Shown here: one piece after another, positions 59,698 to 64,000 of the stretch
How the letters are laid out: each line of letters begins with the position of its first letter
Position numbering within the stretch: the first letter of the stretch is position 1
Origin: Dryocola clanedunensis
GTDB taxonomy: Bacteria; Pseudomonadota; Gammaproteobacteria; Enterobacterales; Enterobacteriaceae
NCBI RefSeq assembly: GCF_025215155.1
Contig: NZ_JALHAM010000113.1
Length of the DNA: 64,000 nucleotides
Direction: 5' to 3' (one strand)
Position numbers and translations under genes: made by a program
The notes under the pieces: model-generated
Told to the model about the DNA's origin: nothing
What the model saw: only the letters and a program-made list of their open reading frames with translations
Databases searched by the model: none

Positions 59698-59979
59698 TTA
59701 ATCTGTAACGACATTTTTTACTTCGTTCGCGGTGTTGCGAGCATCGTTTGCTGTATTTTTCACGTTCTGGGTTTTATTATTCAGGTTGCTTTTCTTCTCA
59801 TCGAGATTGGTGTTGTCCCGCAAGGCATCTTTAGTGACATTTTTCGGCGTGCAGTGTCCGGACACACCCACTGTCGCGTTCATCGCAGCATTACGTGCCG
59901 CTTTTTGGGCATCACAATCCGCATGGGCAGCAACAGCGGTAAAAAGGAGAATAGAGGTTAAAGCGACTTTTAATTTCAT
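59698..59979 (-). CDS. Small exported Asn/Lys-rich helical protein
   Basis: 93-residue protein I do not recognise. A signal peptide MKLKVALTSILLFTAVAAHA is followed by DCDAQKAARNAAMNATVGVSG with two cysteines (residues 22 and 43). The tail from about residue 55 consists of heptad-like Asn/Lys/Asp/Thr repeats (NLDEKKSNLNNKTQNVKNTAN and NDARNTANEVKNVVTD), predicted as a long amphipathic or coiled-coil helix. The ATG is preceded by CATAAAAACCT-like AT-rich sequence with only AGG as ribosome-binding site. It lies upstream of the glycine-zipper gene on the same strand. Confidence 0.7.
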   Translation of the reverse strand: MKLKVALTSILLFTAVAAHADCDAQKAARNAAMNATVGVSGHCTPKNVTKDALRDNTNLDEKKSNLNNKTQNVKNTANDARNTANEVKNVVTD

Positions 59980-60271
59980 GAGGTTTTTATACGTTGAGTT
60001 ATCAGACCCGCTACGTTACAAAACGTACTTTTTATCAGCAACACGGCCTTTGTAAGAAGTTTTTTTATAAATAAATACCTCTCACACCCGCACAGGCGCA
60101 ATTTCGATTAAAGCTGAAGCAAATCATTATGCAAACAGTATGAGCGAGAACGCATGGCTTAAAAAAGTAGCAAAAATGTTAAAAAAACTGCTGGACTTCA
60201 CCCTTCCCGGCGATATGATAAAAATGCTGCGGCGAGAAGCCAGGATGGCGGTAAATCGCTATGATGCAGAC

Positions 60272-60374
60272 AAAAAAAGACCGAATACGATTCCTATATT
60301 CGGTCCAGGGAAATGGCTCCTGGGAGAGAGCCGTGCGCTAAAAGTTGGCATTAATGCAGGCTTAGTCGCCTTGC
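60272..60374 (-). ncRNA. sdsR: RpoS-dependent sRNA SdsR (RyeB)
   Basis: About 103 nt. On the minus strand it begins GCAAGGCGACTAAGCC, has the body AGCGCACGGCTCTCTCCCAG, and ends in a GACCGAATA / TATTCGGTC hairpin followed by seven T. These match E. coli SdsR at the 5' end, seed region and terminator as I remember them. The upstream sequence CTATTCTTAA is compatible with a sigma-S -10. SdsR represses tolC, mutS and ompD-type mRNAs in relatives. Its position next to yebY is conserved, but pphA has been moved away. Confidence 0.9.
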
Positions 60375-60463
60375 CTATTAAGAATAGATGACCGACGCAG
60401 GTTTGCCAGTCCGGTACTTAAGTGTTCGGAAAAAAACCTTTCGTCAGGTTATTATTGCAATGA

Positions 60464-60505
60464 AAACAGCAATAACCGGTCATCGGCTATTGCTGTTTTT
60501 TTTGG
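60464..60505. terminator. RyeA / yebY bidirectional terminator
   Basis: The stem AAAACAGCAATA / TATTGCTGTTTT around ACCGGTCATCGGC ends in eight T on the plus strand. The A-run on the other side may also stop yebY transcripts. Confidence 0.88.
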
Positions 60506-60522
60506 ATTTAGCGCGGGGCGGG

Positions 60523-60867
60523 TTATTTACACAGCTTCTCTGCGCGATCGATAAACGGTGCCAGGCTCATTTTTTGGCCCGGTGCACTGGGATCGTCAAC
60601 CTGAATGACGCTTATCGGCTGCCCGGTTGTTTTGCCGCTTTTAACCATTTGATCGGCTTTATCATTCAGCGGGTACTGCATCAGCGTGCTCGGATTGATA
60701 GCAAACAAGGCATGGTCTCCCCGGCAGCTCAGCATCACCTCTTCGCGATTAAACGCCCACTTGTCTTTGCCTACTTCAAAACGGCTTACCGTGATGATTT
60801 GCGGGGCCGCAAGCGCCGTCCCGCTAACGGCCACTAATAACAGCGTCAAAATGCTCTTTTTCATCAA
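60523..60867 (-). CDS. yebY: DUF2511 exported protein YebY
   Basis: 114-residue periplasmic protein. The signal peptide KKSILTLLLVAVSGTALA precedes APQIITVSRFEVGKDKWAF. The conserved core NREEVMLSCRGDHALFAINP and DDPSAPGQKMSLAPFIDRA match E. coli YebY. Two cysteines, in LSCRG and near the C-terminus (EKLCK), are likely disulfide-bonded. It is the last gene of the copC-copD-yebY operon (21 bases after copD), which has been tied to copper in E. coli. Confidence 0.92.
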   Translation of the reverse strand: MMKKSILTLLLVAVSGTALAAPQIITVSRFEVGKDKWAFNREEVMLSCRGDHALFAINPSTLMQYPLNDKADQMVKSGKTTGQPISVIQVDDPSAPGQKMSLAPFIDRAEKLCK

Positions 60868-60888
60868 TTTCTCTCAGACCAGCTGCCG

Positions 60889-61764
60889 CTAAAACGGCTC
60901 CCAGGTGGCGAAGATGCTCACCGCAAGGAGAACCGCCACCGACAAAATGACTTCCAGCCAGGTCAGCTGGACGAAACGAATTTGTGCTGTGTCCTGCGCC
61001 TCATTCATACGTGGCACCAGGAGATAGCGATTCACCAGCGCTATTGTCACCATTACGGCAACAAGGGCAACTTTTACCAGCAACAATTGCACATAATGGC
61101 TCTCCAGCGGTAGCGACCAGCCGAGGATCAATACCCCGTTCACGCTCCCCGTCACGAGTACTGCAGCAACGGCAAGGTGCCCGTAGCGTGAAAAGCGCAT
61201 CATCGCGGTGATGGCCTCATGCCGCCAGCGGGGTTTGCGCGCCATGTGCATACACATCAACAGCGGGAGTAGTCCCCCCACCCACCATGCCGCGCTTAGC
61301 AGATGGATGGCGTGGTTGATACGCTGTACCCCACCCAGCAGCCCTTCATGCATTGCGGCATGACCCACACCCGCCAGTAAAATCAGTTGGGATGCGGCAA
61401 GCAGCATGAGTACGCTTTGCAGCACACGGGGTTTGAGGAGGAAGACAACGACGGTCACTACGCCCAGCACTATCTGCCATATCCAGACTGAGCCGAACCG
61501 GGTGCCCAACACCGCTTCCAGAACCTGAGGGTTAACGGTATCCGCCCAGCCGTTGCCCATCAATCCAGCCTGCACTGACAGCATGGCCGCCGCGCTAAGA
61601 AGGGCCAGCCAGATAGCCGTGCGCCATTGTTTAGCAAGCCGCGCAACCAGAACGGGTTTAAACGTCTGGGGGGCAAGGAGTACGCTGCAAATGGTGCTGC
61701 CCAGCAGCACCATTAACGAGGCGAAATGCACGAACCGCAGCGCGATAAATAGCGTCGAAAGCAT
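60889..61764 (-). CDS. copD: Copper resistance membrane protein CopD (YebZ)
   Basis: 291-residue inner-membrane protein of the CopD family with eight predicted helices, thought to move copper from the periplasm toward the cytoplasm with CopC. Histidines in the first helix (RFVHFASLM) and in HAAMHEGLLGG and RINHAIHLLSAAWWVGGLLP are typical of the family. It starts six bases after copC. E. coli YebZ is 290 residues. Confidence 0.93.
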   Translation of the reverse strand: MLSTLFIALRFVHFASLMVLLGSTICSVLLAPQTFKPVLVARLAKQWRTAIWLALLSAAAMLSVQAGLMGNGWADTVNPQVLEAVLGTRFGSVWIWQIVLGVVTVVVFLLKPRVLQSVLMLLAASQLILLAGVGHAAMHEGLLGGVQRINHAIHLLSAAWWVGGLLPLLMCMHMARKPRWRHEAITAMMRFSRYGHLAVAAVLVTGSVNGVLILGWSLPLESHYVQLLLVKVALVAVMVTIALVNRYLLVPRMNEAQDTAQIRFVQLTWLEVILSVAVLLAVSIFATWEPF

Positions 61765-61770
61765 CGCGCT

Positions 61771-62145
61771 TTATTTCACTGAAAAGTGGTAGTTCCCTTT
61801 GGTTTTGTGCCCGTCAACGGACACCACATGCCAGTCAACCTGGTAATCCCCCGGCTTCAGAGACTCTTCCAGCGGAACGATCAGCTGTTTATTGTCTTTC
61901 TCGTTACGCTTAACCGCCCCCGTCTTTACCGCAGCCTGTTCTGGCCCGGTAACGGTAACGCCACTGAAATTCGGTTCAATCCCTTCTGAGAAATCGAGCG
62001 TTAGCGCCTGAGGTGCAGCGGTGACCGCAGCATCCGCAGCGGGATACTGGTGCTTAAGGTGCGCATGCGCAAAAGCAGCAGGGGATGCGGAAATCACAGC
62101 AAAAAAGAGGGCTGCGGCGGTGACACGTGGGGTGATGAAAGCCAT
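61771..62145 (-). CDS. copC: Periplasmic copper-binding protein CopC (YobA)
   Basis: 124-residue periplasmic protein with a CopC beta-barrel. The signal peptide ends at AAFA, leaving an N-terminal HAHLKHQYP whose His residues form the Cu(II) site together with the conserved Asp and His in VSVDGHKTKGNYHFSV. The Met-rich Cu(I) site of Pseudomonas CopC is absent. AAGGAATAGTTGAT precedes the ATG. First gene of the copC-copD-yebY operon, divergent from holE. Confidence 0.94.
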   Translation of the reverse strand: MAFITPRVTAAALFFAVISASPAAFAHAHLKHQYPAADAAVTAAPQALTLDFSEGIEPNFSGVTVTGPEQAAVKTGAVKRNEKDNKQLIVPLEESLKPGDYQVDWHVVSVDGHKTKGNYHFSVK

Positions 62146-62295
62146 ATCAACTATTCCTTTTTCTTATACCAGACCGCAAAAGGATAACCCTGGGCGCCGG
62201 GCAAGTCGAGATGAGAACAGCTATCAATGCGTGTAAAGACTTGTCATTACTTTCATCAGCAAGTACCTTCTGCCATGACCAAGAAGGAGAAGCCC

Positions 62296-62526
62296 ATGAA
62301 TTACAATCTCGCGGATTTACCCCTGGACGAAATGGATAAGGTGAATGTCGATCTCGCTGCTGCAGGCGTTGCTTTCAAAGAGCGTTATAACATGCCGGTG
62401 ATTGCCGAAGTGGTCGAGCGCGAACAGCCAGAAGCTCTGCGCGCCTGGTTCCGGGAACGGCTGATTGCCCATCGTTTAGCCTCCGTTCATTTATCGCGGC
62501 TACCCTATGAGCCAAAAGTTAAGTAA
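62296..62526 (+). CDS. holE: DNA polymerase III theta subunit HolE
   Basis: 76-residue non-essential subunit of the Pol III core that binds and stabilises the epsilon proofreading subunit. DEMDKVNVDLAAAGVAFKER, YNMPVIAEVVEREQPE and RERLIAHRLASVHLSRLPYE are nearly identical to E. coli theta. The ATG at 62296 follows AAGGAGAAGCCC; longer in-frame starts are not supported. Confidence 0.96.
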   Translation: MNYNLADLPLDEMDKVNVDLAAAGVAFKERYNMPVIAEVVEREQPEALRAWFRERLIAHRLASVHLSRLPYEPKVK

Positions 62527-62656
62527 AAATTAACTTGTTTAAACTTCCTTACATTACTAATGCTATGCTTTTTTCCGTTCAGTTGACCAGGAGCTAAAGC
62601 TCGCCTGTCACGGCCCGCGGATGGGCCGGCGAGGTGAATTGATTAAGGAAGAAGCG

Positions 62657-63391
62657 ATGCCACTATGGAACGTTGCAGCAGCGCAATACGGTACCCGGCC
62701 TGGTGATTTACATGCCAATATTCTTCACCATTTAGATTTTATTTATCAGGCCGCCACAGAAAAAATCGACCTGCTGGTTTTCCCGGAGCTATCACTAACC
62801 GGGTTCCAGCCCATTCAAAACACTCCCCTCGCCCTTCACTTTACCGATGAACGTCTGGCTCCCCTTCATCGCGCATCCGTTACGCACCAAATGACGATTA
62901 TCGTCGGGATGTTATTAGTCTGCGACAAGGGCATATCGGTAGGTTCTATTGGCTTCTTACCCGATGGTTCAAGAGTTTCCTGCTGTAAGCCAGGCTCTTG
63001 CACTGAAGAGGATGCCCATGAGCGAAACACCCCTTTACTGGGCAAATACAACCGTAGCGTGGCTATGGGGCATTGCGTTGCCAGCAATGAAGAGATCTGG
63101 CCGCGCACGGCAGCCGCATCAGGTGCAGATCTCTACGCAACAGGTACCTTTGTTAACGAGGCTAACTGCCAGCACGATGAGATGCATTTGCAGCGCTGGG
63201 CGCATAAATACACGATGCCGGTGCTGTTTGCGAACCATGCTTTTTCAGCAGGTCCACATCGCAGCGCCGGACGCAGCGCCTGCTGGGATGAGCGTGGGCA
63301 GCTTGTTGTGCGAGCGGATCAAGGTGAACTGCTTGCTGTGGGTCGGCGTGATGAGAAGGGTTGGCATGGCGAGGTCATTCCTTTACGCTAG
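62657..63391 (+). CDS. yobB: Carbon-nitrogen hydrolase family protein YobB
   Basis: Nitrilase-superfamily amidase of 244 residues. The catalytic triad is recognisable as E44 (VFPELSLTGF), K111 (SCCKPGS) and C140 (GHCVASNEE). The last motif departs from the usual CYDxRFPE but keeps the following GADLY strand. E. coli YobB, in the same place between holE and exoX, is of this family and somewhat shorter. The ATG at 62657 follows AAGGAAGAAGCG. The substrate is unknown. Confidence 0.9.
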   Translation: MPLWNVAAAQYGTRPGDLHANILHHLDFIYQAATEKIDLLVFPELSLTGFQPIQNTPLALHFTDERLAPLHRASVTHQMTIIVGMLLVCDKGISVGSIGFLPDGSRVSCCKPGSCTEEDAHERNTPLLGKYNRSVAMGHCVASNEEIWPRTAAASGADLYATGTFVNEANCQHDEMHLQRWAHKYTMPVLFANHAFSAGPHRSAGRSACWDERGQLVVRADQGELLAVGRRDEKGWHGEVIPLR

Positions 63392-63428
63392 CGCTTAAAC
63401 TGCAAACGTAAGCTCAAAAGGAGTCATT

Positions 63429-64000
63429 ATGCTGCGCGTTATCGATACGGAGACCTGCGGATTGCAGGGAGGCGTAGTGGAAGTCGCGTCCGTCGATATT
63501 GAAGGCGGAAGAATTGTTAATCCGATGAGCGATTTAGTTCGTCCGGACCGCCCAATCAGCCATCAGGCCATGGCCATTCATAAAATCACCGAAGCGATAG
63601 TGGCCGATAAACCATGGATTGAAGATGTGATCCCTCGCTATCACGGCAGTCCCTATTACGTTGCGCACAACGCCAGTTTTGACCAGCGCATGCTACCCGA
63701 TATGCCCGGCGACTGGATTTGTACCGTTAAGCTCGCCCGTCGTCTTTGGCCCGGGATTAAATACAGCAATATGGCTTTGTACAAGTCACTGAAACTCGAG
63801 GTGGAACTTCCTGCCGACCTGCATCACCACCGCGCATTATACGACTGTTACATCACTGCCGCGCTGCTGATGCGGATTATGGATGAGTCCGGCTGGACGC
63901 CGGAGCAAATGGTGACCATCACCGGACGCCCCGCGCTGGTCAGCACCATGATGTTTGGTAAATACCGCGGCCGGAAAATCGAAGAAATCGCCCAGGACGA
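63429..64000 (+). CDS. exoX: Exodeoxyribonuclease X (3' end cut by window)
   Basis: DnaQ-type 3'-to-5' exonuclease acting in mismatch and UV repair. The first 190 codons are present and open to the window edge; E. coli ExoX has 220. ExoI is MLRVIDTETCG with D6 and E8, ExoII is AHNASFDQRM, and ExoIII-epsilon HHHRALYDCYITAAL supplies the general-base His and the last Asp. TMMFGKYRGRKIEEIAQDD begins the C-terminal element. AAAAGGAGTCATT precedes the ATG. Confidence 0.95.
   Translation, partial: MLRVIDTETCGLQGGVVEVASVDIEGGRIVNPMSDLVRPDRPISHQAMAIHKITEAIVADKPWIEDVIPRYHGSPYYVAHNASFDQRMLPDMPGDWICTVKLARRLWPGIKYSNMALYKSLKLEVELPADLHHHRALYDCYITAALLMRIMDESGWTPEQMVTITGRPALVSTMMFGKYRGRKIEEIAQD

Larger units (their letters stand above)
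60240..60505 (+). ncRNA. ryeA: sRNA RyeA (SraC), antisense partner of SdsR
   Basis: The plus strand across this stretch corresponds to the RyeA/SraC transcript of E. coli, which covers the whole of SdsR in antisense and ends at an intrinsic terminator. Here the terminator is the strong hairpin at 60464-60505. The 5' end is approximate, set from the known length of about 250-275 nt in E. coli. RyeA is consumed by pairing with SdsR. Confidence 0.7.

Noticed and set aside
60140..60391. 83-codon plus-strand frame starting MSENAWLKKVAKML
   Set aside because: No ribosome-binding site, and its second half is exactly antisense to SdsR and lies in the RyeA transcript, so the open frame is explained by the RNA pair. 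I cannot fully exclude a small gene at its 5' half.
1..64000. Prophage, CRISPR array, tRNA or rRNA genes
   Set aside because: Scanned for spaced repeats, tRNA-like cloverleafs, integrases and phage structural genes; none seen.

Overview
The window is chromosomal DNA from a member of the Enterobacteriaceae, most likely the Enterobacter/Lelliottia/Leclercia group. Almost every gene has an E. coli K-12 orthologue, in the order of the dadX-to-exoX segment of E. coli. The interruptions are of the kind seen in Enterobacter and Salmonella: a second FtsI-like penicillin-binding protein beside rlmA, no umuDC or hlyE next to dsbB, a RomA-like MBL-fold hydrolase between yobF and yebO, and added transporters. 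No rRNA, tRNA, prophage, CRISPR array or complete insertion sequence was seen. The genus is inferred from gene content and remembered E. coli sequences, not from a search.

Layout. 1-5 kb: dadAX (D-alanine catabolism), ycgB, fadR. 5.5-13.2 kb: nhaB, dsbB, a DUF333 lipoprotein, ycgN, ycgM, an MltB-family transglycosylase, ycgL and minCDE. 13.5-24.3 kb: rnd, fadD, yeaY, tsaB, yoaA, yoaB, yoaH, pabB, nudL, sdaA. 24.4-27.9 kb: an accessory LysR regulator / MFS transporter / M20 amidohydrolase cassette inserted between sdaA and pdeD. 28-36.7 kb: pdeD, yoaE, manXYZ, yobD, mntP behind a manganese riboswitch, rlmA. 36.7-45 kb: PBP3SAL-like protein, cspC-yobF, MBL hydrolase, yebO, mgrB, yobH, kdgR, yebQ, htpX. 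45-55.4 kb: prc, proQ, msrC, letAB, rsmF, yebV, yebW, pphA. 55.4-60 kb: a second accessory block (GNAT, MFS, SulP, two small exported proteins). 60-64 kb: the overlapping sRNAs SdsR and RyeA, yebY-copD-copC, holE, yobB and a truncated exoX.

The most unusual signal is a miniature element of about 140 bp present in three copies: after nhaB (7099-7239), after minE (13255-13394, inverted) and after yebQ (43988-44127). Each copy sits beside a transcription-terminator-like hairpin, and that whole hairpin is duplicated as a 23-26 bp direct repeat on the two sides of the element. The hairpin sequence differs at each locus, while the element between is nearly constant and carries two internal palindromes. 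It looks like a non-autonomous mobile element that recognises 3'-end hairpins and makes an unusually long target duplication.

Functional links. FadR (encoded here) has a good operator upstream of fadD and a second candidate operator upstream of fadR/nhaB. Amino-acid carbon use is represented by dadAX and sdaA. Envelope functions include dsbB, minCDE, the MltB-like enzyme, the second PBP3, prc, htpX, letAB and the PhoQ brake mgrB. The E. coli-like translational setting of rnd (UUG start downstream of the U8 tract of the fadD terminator) is conserved.
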